Source: DMER01 sp003451645
GTDB lineage: Bacteria > Pseudomonadota > Alphaproteobacteria > Micropepsales > Micropepsaceae
NCBI GenBank assembly: GCA_031976175.1
Contig: DALYLR010000044.1
Coordinates: forward strand, 1-24,728
Direction: 5' to 3'
Length of the DNA: 24,728 nucleotides
The position numbers and the translations under genes are program-made. Shown here piece by piece: positions 6,690 to 14,059 of the stretch (position 1 is the first letter of the stretch; each line of letters begins with the position of its first letter). The notes below the pieces were generated by a model, which was not told the DNA's origin, made no database searches, and saw only the letters and a program-made list of their open reading frames with translations.

Positions 6690-8510
6690 TCAATCGGTGG
6701 TTTTGTATTTCTTGCGGTCGTTCGGATCCAAATACCGCTTGCGCAAGCGAATGCTTTTTGGCGTGACTTCGACTAATTCGTCCGGTCCCAGATAAGCAAT
6801 GGCCTGTTCCAGCGTCATGACCCGCGGCGGGGTCAAACGAATGGCATCGTCTTTGCCGGCCGCGCGAACATTGGAGAGTTGCTTCGCCCGCAAGGGATTG
6901 ACGTCCAGATCATTGTCGCGGCTGTGCTCGCCAATGATCATGCCCTCATAGACCTTAGTGCCTGGCTCAATGAAGAGTTGGCCCCGTTCCTCTAGCATGT
7001 TCAGAGAATAGGCGATGGCCTCGCCTTCGCCATTGGCAATCAGCACGCCATTGCGGCGGCCATCGATGGGCCCGCGATAGGCGTCGTACTTTGCGAAGAC
7101 GCGGTTCATAATGCCCGTGCCGCGGGTATCCGTCAGAAACTCCCCGTGATAGCCGATCAAACCGCGAGACGGCGCCAAGAAGACTACGCGGGTCTTGCCC
7201 GCCCCGGACGGTTTCATCTCGACCATCTCGGCCTTGCGCTTCGCCATCTTTTCAATGACGACGCCGGAATAGACCTCATCCAGATCGATGATCACTTCCT
7301 CCAGCGGCTCTTGGCGCTCGCCCGTCTCCGGATCATCGCGGAACAAGACGCGCGGGCGGGAGATGGAGAGTTCAAAGCCCTCGCGGCGCATCGTCTCGAT
7401 CAGCACGCCCAATTGCAATTCGCCACGGCCCGCCACCTCATAGGCGTCGGCATTGTCGGAGTCGCGCACGCGGATCGCGACATTAGTATCGGCCTCCCGC
7501 ATCAAGCGCTCGCGGATGATGCGGCTTTGCACCTTTGATCCTTCGCGGCCCGCAAGCGGGGAGTCATTGACCGAGATCGTGATCGCGATGGTTGGCGGGT
7601 CGATGGGGAGCGCTTGGATCGGGACCTCAACCTCCATGTCGCACAAGGTGTCCGCGACTGTTGGTTCGGTAAAGCCTGCCAACGCCACGATGTCGCCGGC
7701 TTGCGCGGAGTCCACCGCCACGCGCTGCAGACCGCGATAGGCGAGGATCTTGGTCACGCGTGCCTTTTCAATGAGCGTACCGTCACGCGAGAGCGCCTTC
7801 AGGTTCTTGTTCGCGACCACGGTCCCAGCCTCGATACGGCCAGTCAGAATGCGGCCCAGATAAGGGTCCGCATGCATCACCGTGGTGAGCATTTTGAAGG
7901 GCTCGCCCGCACTCCCTCCGACCTTAGGAGGTGGCACGTAGCTTGCGATGATCTCGAACAAGGGTGCCAAATTCTCGCGCGGGCCGTCGAGCGAGGGGGT
8001 GGCCCACCCTGAACGGCCGCTCGCGTAAAGTGTCGGGAAATCGAGTTGTTCGTCCGTTGCATCCAGGGCGGCAAACAGATCGAACACCTCATTATGGACC
8101 TCGTCCGCACGGGCGTCTTGGCGGTCGATTTTGTTGATTACCACAATGGGCTTGAGCCCTAATTTCAGCGCTTTGGAGGTGACGAATTTGGTTTGCGGCA
8201 TCGGCCCTTCGGCCGCATCAACCAGAAGAACTACCCCGTCGACCATCGACAAAATGCGCTCTACCTCGCCACCAAAGTCAGCGTGGCCCGGCGTGTCCAC
8301 GATGTTGATGCGCAAATCCTGCCATTCCACGCTCGTGCATTTGGCCAGAATGGTAATGCCGCGCTCACGCTCCAACTCGTTGGAGTCCATGGCGCGTTCC
8401 TGGATTTGCTGGTTGTCGCGAAAGGCACCAGCCTGACGGAGCATTTGATCGACAAGGGTCGTTTTCCCATGGTCGACGTGAGCGATAATCGCAATATTGC
8501 GCAGGTCCAT
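6690..8510 (-). CDS. typA: translational GTPase TypA/BipA
   Basis: A 606-residue ribosome-associated GTPase of the normal family length. The G1 motif AHVDHGKTT lies at ~10-18, the switch II DTPGHADFGGEVER and the G4 NKIDRQDAR are intact, and the TypA-specific C-terminal region (RGLIGYHGEFLTDTRGTGIMNRVF; GEAIAYSLNMLEERGQLFIEPGTKVYEGMIIGEHSRDNDL) is present, which separates it from EF-G and LepA. TypA binds the 70S ribosome and supports 50S assembly and growth under stress and cold. The ATG has AAGG at a 7-base spacing. It lies downstream of a glycosyltransferase gene on the same strand with a 133-base gap, probably its own promoter. Confidence 0.97.
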   Translation of the reverse strand: MDLRNIAIIAHVDHGKTTLVDQMLRQAGAFRDNQQIQERAMDSNELERERGITILAKCTSVEWQDLRINIVDTPGHADFGGEVERILSMVDGVVLLVDAAEGPMPQTKFVTSKALKLGLKPIVVINKIDRQDARADEVHNEVFDLFAALDATDEQLDFPTLYASGRSGWATPSLDGPRENLAPLFEIIASYVPPPKVGGSAGEPFKMLTTVMHADPYLGRILTGRIEAGTVVANKNLKALSRDGTLIEKARVTKILAYRGLQRVAVDSAQAGDIVALAGFTEPTVADTLCDMEVEVPIQALPIDPPTIAITISVNDSPLAGREGSKVQSRIIRERLMREADTNVAIRVRDSDNADAYEVAGRGELQLGVLIETMRREGFELSISRPRVLFRDDPETGERQEPLEEVIIDLDEVYSGVVIEKMAKRKAEMVEMKPSGAGKTRVVFLAPSRGLIGYHGEFLTDTRGTGIMNRVFAKYDAYRGPIDGRRNGVLIANGEGEAIAYSLNMLEERGQLFIEPGTKVYEGMIIGEHSRDNDLDVNPLRAKQLSNVRAAGKDDAIRLTPPRVMTLEQAIAYLGPDELVEVTPKSIRLRKRYLDPNDRKKYKTTD

Positions 8511-8643
8511 GGGACGCCTTTTGCCTTTGAGGTCTCAGATTCGGGTTTTGTTTCTGCCGGGGTGTATAGCGGTGGCCGCCTACTAATGCCAGTGCTGCGG
8601 TGCACAATTGGCCGCCGCGTTGGCGATTGTGTCAGGGCGTAGC

Positions 8644-9708
8644 TTAGGCTCCCGCCAGCGGCGGGGCTAAATTGCTCAAGAATTGCTGTGTGCAAGCCCG
8701 CCAGGAAAATCCTTCGGCAAACCGACGGCAATCGTCGGGGGCGATGGCGAGAGCCGCACGCGCGGCGCGGCCCAAATCTTCGTCCAAGGCGCCCACTGCG
8801 CTGCCGGTCAAAATATCCTTTGGACCAAGGACAGGATAAGCGGCCACTGGCAGCCCGCTGGCGAGCGCCTCCAGGATAACCAAACCAAAAGTATCGGTTT
8901 TGCTTGGAAAAACAAAGACATCGCTCGCCGCGTAGTAGCGGGCGAGTTCCGCGCCGAACTTGGCACCGGCAAAATGGGCTTGCGGGAACTTCTGTTTGAG
9001 CTCCGCAGTTTGAGGGCCATCGCCGACGACCAATTTCGAGCCAGGAAGATCGAGCGACAAAAAGGCTTCGACATTCTTCTCAACCGCGACGCGGCCCACA
9101 TAGAGGAAGATGGGTCGAGGTAAAGTCAGCCAATCTTTGGGCCCAGGCTTGAAGCCCTCGACATCGACACCGCGCGACCAGATACGCAAATTCTTGAAGC
9201 CGAGTGCCGTGAGCTCATCTTCGAGGGTGCGTGTTGCCACCATAACCGCTGTCGCAGGTGCATGGAACCAGCGCATCAAAGCGTAGGTCCAACGGGTGGG
9301 CACGCGAAAGCGCGCATGGACATATTCGGGAAATTTGGTGTGGAAGGAGGTGGTGAAGGGTTGCCCCCTCTCAACACAAAGGTTTCTGGCAGCGAGCCCA
9401 AGTGTGCCCTCCGTCGCGATATGGATGGCGTCGGGCCGGAACTCTTCAAGGATGCGGCGGATTTTCGGCCTCGGAAAGACCGCAAGGCGGATTTCCGGAT
9501 AGGTCGGCATCGGGAAGGTCGAAAAGTCCTTTGGTGTGATGGTTCGCACATCATGGCCAAGCCGCTGCAACTCGGTGACCAGGGTCTCCAAGGTACGCAC
9601 CACACCATTGACCTGCGGAGCCCAGGCATCGGTCACAATCAAAATCCGCCGCGGACCGACAGGCGCGACGTCATTCTCAGTCCGATCTGACGTCCGGGCG
9701 GGATACAT
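8644..9708 (-). CDS. family-4 glycosyltransferase (mannosyltransferase-like)
   Basis: A 354-residue GT-B fold glycosyltransferase. The N-terminal domain opens with RILIVTDAWAPQVNGVVRTL (~21-40) and holds HIATEGTLG and FTTSFHTKFPEY; the C-terminal nucleotide-sugar domain has FLYVGRVAVEKN, VVGDGP and the GT4 E-x7-E region SKTDTFGLVILEALASGLPVAAYP. The closest named relatives are the GDP-mannose-dependent alpha-mannosyltransferase (MgtA/PimB-like) and SqdX-like enzymes of lipid glycosylation. It probably transfers a hexose to a membrane lipid at the inner face of the cytoplasmic membrane; donor and acceptor are not determinable. The ATG at 9708 lacks a clear ribosome site. Upstream is a gap carrying an sRNA on the opposite strand. 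Confidence 0.85.
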   Translation of the reverse strand: MYPARTSDRTENDVAPVGPRRILIVTDAWAPQVNGVVRTLETLVTELQRLGHDVRTITPKDFSTFPMPTYPEIRLAVFPRPKIRRILEEFRPDAIHIATEGTLGLAARNLCVERGQPFTTSFHTKFPEYVHARFRVPTRWTYALMRWFHAPATAVMVATRTLEDELTALGFKNLRIWSRGVDVEGFKPGPKDWLTLPRPIFLYVGRVAVEKNVEAFLSLDLPGSKLVVGDGPQTAELKQKFPQAHFAGAKFGAELARYYAASDVFVFPSKTDTFGLVILEALASGLPVAAYPVLGPKDILTGSAVGALDEDLGRAARAALAIAPDDCRRFAEGFSWRACTQQFLSNLAPPLAGA

Positions 9709-9947
9709 GAGGCATTCGAGACTTGTGGTCAGGGTGCTGCAACCTGCCGCGAGCGCGGAGATGGTTCAACGGGTAATCTTGGATGATCCAGAAGACCGCA
9801 CTGCGGGATTTCCCGTTTTGTTGCAGCGCACAACGCGCATGCCTGCGATGCGGAAGAAGCCTTCACACGCCCTTTCTATCCACTAACATCATGAGATAAT
9901 TGCATATTTCCTGTGCAGAGGTGCGACGGATTGCGCGGAAAAAACGC
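9709..9947. other. intergenic region without recognisable gene
   Basis: This is the left part of the 406-base gap between the glycosyltransferase and N-formylglutamate amidohydrolase genes. Short open frames here have no family features. It must contain the promoter of the minus-strand glycosyltransferase. A GATAAT (9895-9900) on the plus strand could be a -10 element but lacks a good -35. The right part of the gap holds the sRNA described separately. Confidence 0.5.
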
Positions 9948-9976
9948 TTGCCAATGGGTTGGGTGGGGTCCATATT
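9948..9976 (+). promoter_or_regulatory. candidate promoter of the MmgR-like sRNA
   Basis: TTGCCA (9948-9953) and CATATT (9971-9976) are spaced by 17 bases, a sigma-70-type arrangement. It predicts a transcript start at about 9983, one base before the first hairpin of the sRNA. Confidence 0.5.
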
Positions 9977-9982
9977 TGTGCG

Positions 9983-10075
9983 GCGCGGTAGATGCGTTTC
10001 GCGCCTGCCGCGGCCCTTCCTGGGCGTTTCCTCCCTAAACTTGGGCCGCTGGTTCGTCCGGCGGCCCCTTTTTTT
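9983..10075 (+). ncRNA. mmgR: alpha-r8 / MmgR (suhB) family small RNA
   Basis: The segment encodes three successive hairpins and an unpaired core. Hairpin 1 is CGCGGTAG/CTGCCGCG (9984-9991 and 10005-10012). Hairpin 2 is GCCC/GGGC (10013-10025). The decamer TTTCCTCCCT (10027-10036) is followed by AAACTT and then a GC-rich terminator stem (10043-10067) with seven T. The exactly conserved UUUCCUCCCU decamer just before a GGGCC-type terminator is the signature of the alpha-r8 family, whose Sinorhizobium member MmgR limits polyhydroxybutyrate accumulation; the C/U-rich core can pair with Shine-Dalgarno sequences, probably with Hfq. Length is ~90 nt, near the ~77 nt of MmgR. It is antisense to no annotated gene. 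The family assignment is from memory of the motif; the 5' end is predicted. Confidence 0.75.
10043..10075 (+). terminator. strong rho-independent terminator of the sRNA
   Basis: GGGCCGC (10043-10049) pairs with GCGGCCC (10061-10067), extended inward by TGG/CCG around a TTCGT loop, and is followed by C and seven T (10069-10075). The T tract is on the plus strand only. No plus-strand protein gene lies upstream, so it marks a non-coding transcript. Confidence 0.85.
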
Positions 10076-10114
10076 GGGGTGCCGAAGATACAGTTCGGGG
10101 GATGAGCGGAACGG

Positions 10115-11035
10115 TTATTGTGCCGCCTGGCCTGTAGCGGATAATGGCCGCAGGAAGCGCCAGTCAATCTCCCCTAAGGCGCGGATGAAGTTGCGAATGG
10201 CCTGACTGAGGCGAGGCATGTTGGGACCGCGCTCAATGCGCTCTTCGTCCATGTAAAGCGCCCGGTTAATCTCAATCTGGAGGGAATGCAGGCCCATGGC
10301 CGGACGGCCGTAATGTTCGGTCGTATAGCCGCCAGCATAGGGATTGTTGCGCGTGACCACATAGCCTTGCATGCTAAATGCGCGCTCCACAATGTCAGTC
10401 AGGCGGCGGGCACAAGAGGCGCCAAACCGGTCGCCGAGAACGATGTCTGGGCGGCTGGCGCCAATATCTTGATCAAGAGGACCGCCAACCGACGGCATGG
10501 AATGGCAGTCGATCACCACAGCGGCACCAAAACGCGCCTGCGTTTCCTCTAGCAGCGACCGCAACCGCGCATGATAGGGCTTGTAGTAGGTCTCAATCCG
10601 GTGCTGCGCTTCGGCAAACGGCAGTTTTTGGCTGTAAATCTCGGCACCGTCCCGGACCACCTTGGCAATCGTGCCAAGGCCCGCGGCCACACGCGGACTG
10701 CGCGCGTTGATAAAGCTGGGTAAAGGGCCATCGAACATGCCAGGGTCCAGCTCATAAGGTTCCCTGTTTGGATCGACGTAGGCGCGGGGGAAATTGGCCT
10801 TGAGCACAATTGCGCCAAGGTCGGAGCCCGCAGCGAACAACTCGTCCACAAAACTGTCCTCTGACCGGCGGATCGAGATCGGGTCTAGCCGCGCCGATTC
10901 GAGGAAGGCGCGTGTGTACACCCGCCCGGAATGCGGACAAGCGAATACAAACGGAATCTGCTGGCGCCCAGGTTGAAACACCTCAAAAGGCGGATTTATT
11001 CCGTTATGCTTGGTATTGATCGGCGTCCGGCGCAA
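10115..11035 (-). CDS. N-formylglutamate amidohydrolase family protein
   Basis: A 306-residue protein of the N-formylglutamate amidohydrolase (HutG/FGase) family. Conserved metal-site motifs are visible: ACPHSGRVY (~32-40), a VDPNREPYELD block (~87-97), VVIDCHSMPS (~173-182), and NPYAGGYTTEHYG toward the C-terminus. Members hydrolyse N-formyl-L-glutamate to formate and glutamate at the end of one histidine-degradation route, but many genomic copies, like this one, lie outside hut clusters, so the real substrate may differ. The start is TTG at 11035 with AAGGG 8 bases upstream; no in-frame ATG lies near the N-terminus. It is divergent from cpdR, an arrangement I recall as common in Hyphomicrobiales. 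Confidence 0.88.
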   Translation of the reverse strand: MRRTPINTKHNGINPPFEVFQPGRQQIPFVFACPHSGRVYTRAFLESARLDPISIRRSEDSFVDELFAAGSDLGAIVLKANFPRAYVDPNREPYELDPGMFDGPLPSFINARSPRVAAGLGTIAKVVRDGAEIYSQKLPFAEAQHRIETYYKPYHARLRSLLEETQARFGAAVVIDCHSMPSVGGPLDQDIGASRPDIVLGDRFGASCARRLTDIVERAFSMQGYVVTRNNPYAGGYTTEHYGRPAMGLHSLQIEINRALYMDEERIERGPNMPRLSQAIRNFIRALGEIDWRFLRPLSATGQAAQ

Positions 11036-11039
11036 TCCA

Positions 11040-11054
11040 TTAACCCTTGATTAT
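11040..11054. promoter_or_regulatory. CtrA-like box between divergent genes
   Basis: TTAACC at 11040-11045 and TTAT at 11051-11054 form TTAA-N7-TTAT, one mismatch from the CtrA consensus TTAA-N7-TTAA. It lies in the cpdR / amidohydrolase intergenic region, and CpdR acts in the CtrA proteolysis pathway. It is about 155 bases from the cpdR start and also overlaps the leader of the amidohydrolase. A single near-match could be chance. Confidence 0.3.
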
Positions 11055-11209
11055 CGCTTCAAGTGGAGCATCCTGCGGAGCGGGGATCAAGGCTTTCGCA
11101 CACGGAAACGGTTGCGTGCGTCGCTTTCTTGGTCTGACGTGTTGTGTTTTTGGGGATGGCGCCACAAAGGCTGCATGGCGTGCTGTCCGTTTCCATTGAG
11201 GAGTGCGTC

Positions 11210-11572
11210 ATGGCCAAAATCCTTCTGGCCGAAGATGATGAGTCGATGCGGCGCTTTTTGGGCACAGCCTTGGTCCGTGCGGGCCACGAAGTGTCCTCCT
11301 TTGCGCAAGGTGATGAGGCCTTCGAGTGTTTGCTGGAGCAGTCCTTTGATCTACTCCTCACCGATATCGTCATGCCGGGCATGGATGGGATCGAATTGGC
11401 GCGCAGGGCCGCCGACGTGGCGCCTGGCCTGAAAATCATGTTCATCACCGGTTTCGCGGCTGTGGCCCTCAACGCCAAGAATGAGGCACCACTAAATGCC
11501 AAGGTGCTGTCCAAGCCGTTTCACCTGCGCGATCTGGTCAATCAGGTCGAGCAGATGCTCGCTGCGGCGTGA
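11210..11572 (+). CDS. cpdR: CpdR, single-domain response regulator and ClpXP adaptor
   Basis: A 120-residue stand-alone receiver domain. The acidic pocket (E8, D9, D10), phospho-acceptor D52 in LLLTDIVMPGMDGIELARRA, T80 in IMFITGFAAVALN and K102 in VLSKPFHLRDLVNQV are all present. The sequence follows CpdR closely rather than generic CheY proteins (MAKILLAEDD.SMRRFL, KIMFITGFAAVALN, AKVLSKPFHLR). In Caulobacter, unphosphorylated CpdR recruits ClpXP to the cell pole and primes degradation of PdeA and, through RcdA/PopA, CtrA; CckA-ChpT phosphorylation turns it off. The start at 11210 has TGAGGAG at a 6-base spacing; an upstream in-frame ATG (11144) adds unrelated residues. A tRNA gene follows. 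Confidence 0.95.
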   Translation: MAKILLAEDDESMRRFLGTALVRAGHEVSSFAQGDEAFECLLEQSFDLLLTDIVMPGMDGIELARRAADVAPGLKIMFITGFAAVALNAKNEAPLNAKVLSKPFHLRDLVNQVEQMLAAA

Positions 11573-11600
11573 GCCTGCGAGCCGGGGCGTTTGAACAGGC

Positions 11601-11629
11601 TTGCATGAGCACCAGGGCGCAGCTATAGC
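11601..11629 (+). promoter_or_regulatory. promoter of tRNA-Val
   Basis: TTGCAT (11601-11606) and TATAGC (11624-11629) are separated by 17 bases and lie 29 bases upstream of the mature tRNA, a typical sigma-70 tRNA promoter. Confidence 0.55.
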
Positions 11630-11657
11630 TGTCGGCCCGTTCTATTGAGCGCCATTT

Positions 11658-11732
11658 GGACGCGTAGCTCAGCGGGAGAGCACTCCCTTGACATGGGAGG
11701 GGTCACAGGTTCAATCCCTGTCGCGTCCACCA
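11658..11732 (+). tRNA. tRNA-Val (anticodon GAC)
   Basis: A complete 75-base cloverleaf. The acceptor stem is GGACGCG/CGCGTCC, the D stem GCTC/GAGC with loop AGCGGGA, the anticodon stem CTCCC/GGGAG with loop TTGACAT giving anticodon GAC (reads GUC/GUU valine codons), and the T arm ACAGG-TTCAATC-CCTGT. The discriminator is A and CCA is genomically encoded (11730-11732). It sits between cpdR and a convergent secreted-protein gene 21 bases away. No integrase or duplicated tRNA end is seen. Confidence 0.97.
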
Positions 11733-11753
11733 TTCTCCACGAAACAGTCCGCT

Positions 11754-12233
11754 TTAGGCTGCTGGGATGGAGACACTGTTGCGCCCTGTTTGCGGGCACG
11801 TGTCGCGACCGGTGGCGGCCGCGTTGGCTGGGATCACAACTGGTTCCTGATCTGGAGCGGACAAGATCAACGCGACAGGAATCCCGCCATGGCAGACCAA
11901 AGAGGTCTGGGTGCCCGAGGCATCGGTGCTGATGTCCAGCATCTGTACCGCGCCATTCGCATGCACAACATTGGATTTGAGCGCACTGCACAAGGTGCCA
12001 TTGGCGAGCGCTTCCGCGGCGGCCTTGGCCTGCTCCTGAGCGGCAATGGCGGGCGGCGCGCCGTCGATTGCAAAAGCGCGCAGATTTTCGTCCTGATAGG
12101 CCACGACTCCGGAGGGCGCCTCGAAGTCTGCGATGGCCACACCCGACACGGGCTTTCCCACGGCCATAAAGGTCATGGCCGAAGACGCCAGTGCAAATGC
12201 CGACAACGACAGAATTTTCAACCCAATGGCCAT
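11754..12233 (-). CDS. small secreted protein of unknown function
   Basis: A 159-residue protein with an N-terminal hydrophobic segment (~5-25) that looks like a signal peptide or anchor (MAIGLKILSL..ALASSAM). The mature part is Ala-rich, has a helical stretch IAAQEQAKAAAEALANGT (~63-80), and holds three cysteines (82, 114, 146). I recognise no family. The frame is open further upstream to 12629, but that part is out of phase over the Sel1-repeat gene; the ATG at 12233 (GGGGA upstream) coincides with the signal sequence. It is downstream of the Sel1/PG-binding gene on the same strand (112-base gap). Its 3' end faces the tRNA. Confidence 0.65.
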   Translation of the reverse strand: MAIGLKILSLSAFALASSAMTFMAVGKPVSGVAIADFEAPSGVVAYQDENLRAFAIDGAPPAIAAQEQAKAAAEALANGTLCSALKSNVVHANGAVQMLDISTDASGTQTSLVCHGGIPVALILSAPDQEPVVIPANAAATGRDTCPQTGRNSVSIPAA

Positions 12234-12345
12234 CGCAGGGTCCCCACTTGGAAAAGACCCATAAAGAGTGGGCCCTTTGTGCCCCGGACCCAAGTTAAGA
12301 CTTTGTAACCCCCATCGCGTTTCCTTGAACGTTTTGGCGGGGATG

Positions 12346-13716
12346 TCAGGTCGACGGTAACGCGCGCAAGGCCTGACCAGCTTTGGGGTGACCCAGGCGG
12401 TCGGCTTCGCGGAAACGGCTTGTGGCCAATCTTTGGTTGCGGGCAAGGCCAACGCCATCCCGGTACATGCAGCCCAACATGAAGGCCGCGTCAGCGATGC
12501 CTCCCTCGCTGCCTGCACGCGAGAGCCAGCGGACGGCTTCCTGCGGGTCGCGGTCGATATAGCGGCCGACAATGAGCAGGCGGCCATAATTGTACTGAGA
12601 CACCGGGTTCTTGGCGTCCCGCGCAGCACGCAGCATCAGGCGCTCGAATTGGCGGGTAGAGAGTTGGCCTGTTCCGGCGTTGCGGATCGAGCGCTGAAAC
12701 GCGCTGATGGCGCGCGCGGTTTGGGGGCCGAAATCGCCATTGATCCGCCCGCGATAGAAACCGGTTGCCTGCAGAGCTTGCTGCACGATCTGGGTGTCGA
12801 CGGTCGAGGCATTGAGGTTGATCAGATTGCCGCGCTTCGTGCCCAGATAATTGGGTTGCAGGCTTTGCTCTGACTGCTTTGGTGCGGGCCTTACCTCCTC
12901 AGCGGGCTCTTCATCGTCATCCTTCGTCGCCTGTTTGACGGGTGCGGCAGCCTTGGGGGTAGCGGGCTTGGCCTCGGCTTGTTCATCCTTGGCCGGGGCT
13001 AGAGGAGCCGCCTTTTCCGGCTCGTTGAATGCACCGGCGGAAACCTTGCTAATGCCTTCAGCCTTCAGCCATTCAACAGCCGCGCGCTGAGCCGCTGCGA
13101 TTTGCGGCGGTTCCAAGCCGGAGACAAGATTGTCCCGTGCGGCAGCCGCGTCCTTTGCGCCCAAAAACGCCGCCAATACATAGTATTTTAGGGCCTCGAC
13201 CTTGTTCTCCGGCAGCAGCTTGCCCTCGCGGTAAAGGCCACCGAGTTTCTGCAGGCCCGAAGCCCCGTCGGCCTTGAAGCGGCCATCGAGTTCGCGATGG
13301 ACTTGGAAGAGGTCGGCTTCGGTCAAATAGCGGCGCACAGTTTGCGCGGACGCCGTCGCCTCGGCTTTGACGTCGCTGAGGTCCGGCAATGATGCTCCGG
13401 TCAGTGTACGCTCGGGCGCGCCGCCTTTGAGCTCCGCCGGATTGGTCGCAGCGGCCAGGAACCATCGATAGGCTTGTGCGAAATCCTGCGGGACGCGGCG
13501 GCCGTCTTTATACAGGTCGCCCAATTGTTTTTGCGAGCGCAGATCGCCCGCTTGTGCGGCGGCGGTCCACTCTGCCACAGCCTTGTCGATCTGGCGGGCA
13601 TCATAGGCTCTGAGGCCATCATAAAAATCGGGCGCCGTGGCTGCTTGGGCGAGGTCCAAGGTACCAACGATCCCAAAGGCCAAAGCCGCCATCCCTAAAC
13701 GCTGCACGGTTACCAT
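12346..13716 (-). CDS. Sel1-repeat protein with peptidoglycan-binding domain
   Basis: A 456-residue exported protein with a signal peptide (~1-26, ending DLAQAA). Sel1/TPR-like repeats occur at ~42-90 (KAVAEWTAAAQAGD, LGDLYKDG), ~150-195 and again at ~370-450 (NYGRLLIVGRYIDRDPQEAVRWLSRAGSEG, MLGCMYRDGVG). Between them lie a low-complexity Ala/Pro/Lys/Glu linker (~230-285) and a PG_binding_1 domain (~305-347: VQQALQATGFYRGRINGDFG, ARAISAFQRS). It is likely a periplasmic cell-wall scaffold. The ATG at 13716 has AGAGG at a 6-base spacing; the open frame extends to 13875 but that extension precedes the signal peptide. It is divergent from the A2M-pbpC operon, which also works on the wall; a shared role is inference. 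Confidence 0.82.
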   Translation of the reverse strand: MVTVQRLGMAALAFGIVGTLDLAQAATAPDFYDGLRAYDARQIDKAVAEWTAAAQAGDLRSQKQLGDLYKDGRRVPQDFAQAYRWFLAAATNPAELKGGAPERTLTGASLPDLSDVKAEATASAQTVRRYLTEADLFQVHRELDGRFKADGASGLQKLGGLYREGKLLPENKVEALKYYVLAAFLGAKDAAAARDNLVSGLEPPQIAAAQRAAVEWLKAEGISKVSAGAFNEPEKAAPLAPAKDEQAEAKPATPKAAAPVKQATKDDDEEPAEEVRPAPKQSEQSLQPNYLGTKRGNLINLNASTVDTQIVQQALQATGFYRGRINGDFGPQTARAISAFQRSIRNAGTGQLSTRQFERLMLRAARDAKNPVSQYNYGRLLIVGRYIDRDPQEAVRWLSRAGSEGGIADAAFMLGCMYRDGVGLARNQRLATSRFREADRLGHPKAGQALRALPST

Positions 13717-14059
13717 TCGCACCTCTGACGCCCACCATTTGCCGCTGTCGCCAATACCTCGCCATATGTCTGGGCGGGGCCGGCTCGTTCCTACCGCAAA
13801 GTCTCCGGAACGCTCAGTCGGCGTTAACATCTGAGCGCAAAATAGCGCAACGGCGGTTGCGACGCTATGGGCCACATTAACGGGATGCCCACTTTCTTGA
13901 ACCGGCGGAGATTTGGCCGGTGGTCATTCTTGTGTCCGGCATCACAGAAATTTCTTGTTATTGACGGGCTTTGCCAAATAACTAACAAATTGTTGCTATT
14001 CAATTTGCAGTGATTCCACCCCCGCTTCGTTACCGTTTGGCCCCTGGGAGCCCCTCGAC
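13717..14059. other. divergent intergenic region upstream of the A2M operon
   Basis: This 343-base gap contains no credible gene. It holds an inverted repeat ACCGGC/GCCGGT (13901-13906 and 13916-13921) and, beyond it, AT-rich DNA with TTGACG (13961-13966) followed at 16 bases by TAACAA (13983-13988), a weak sigma-70-like promoter for the plus-strand alpha-2-macroglobulin gene. The promoter of the Sel1 gene must lie on the left side. The hairpin could be an operator or part of a leader; nothing decides this. Confidence 0.4.

Noticed and set aside
9900..10205. plus-strand 101-codon frame over the sRNA region
   Set aside because: It reads through the strong terminator and into the 3' end of the amidohydrolase gene in antisense; no protein features. 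The RNA structure explains the region better.
11572..11601. AGCCTG/CAGGCT inverted repeat after cpdR as a terminator
   Set aside because: The stem is short with a 18-base loop, no T tract follows, and it runs into the tRNA promoter.
11658..11760. tRNA-Val as an integration site of a mobile element
   Set aside because: No integrase, no duplicated tRNA 3' end and no change in gene character downstream are visible.
11754..12629. 291-residue version of the small secreted protein
   Set aside because: The extra N-terminal part overlaps the Sel1/PG-binding gene out of phase on the same strand; the internal ATG at 12233 starts exactly at a signal-like sequence.
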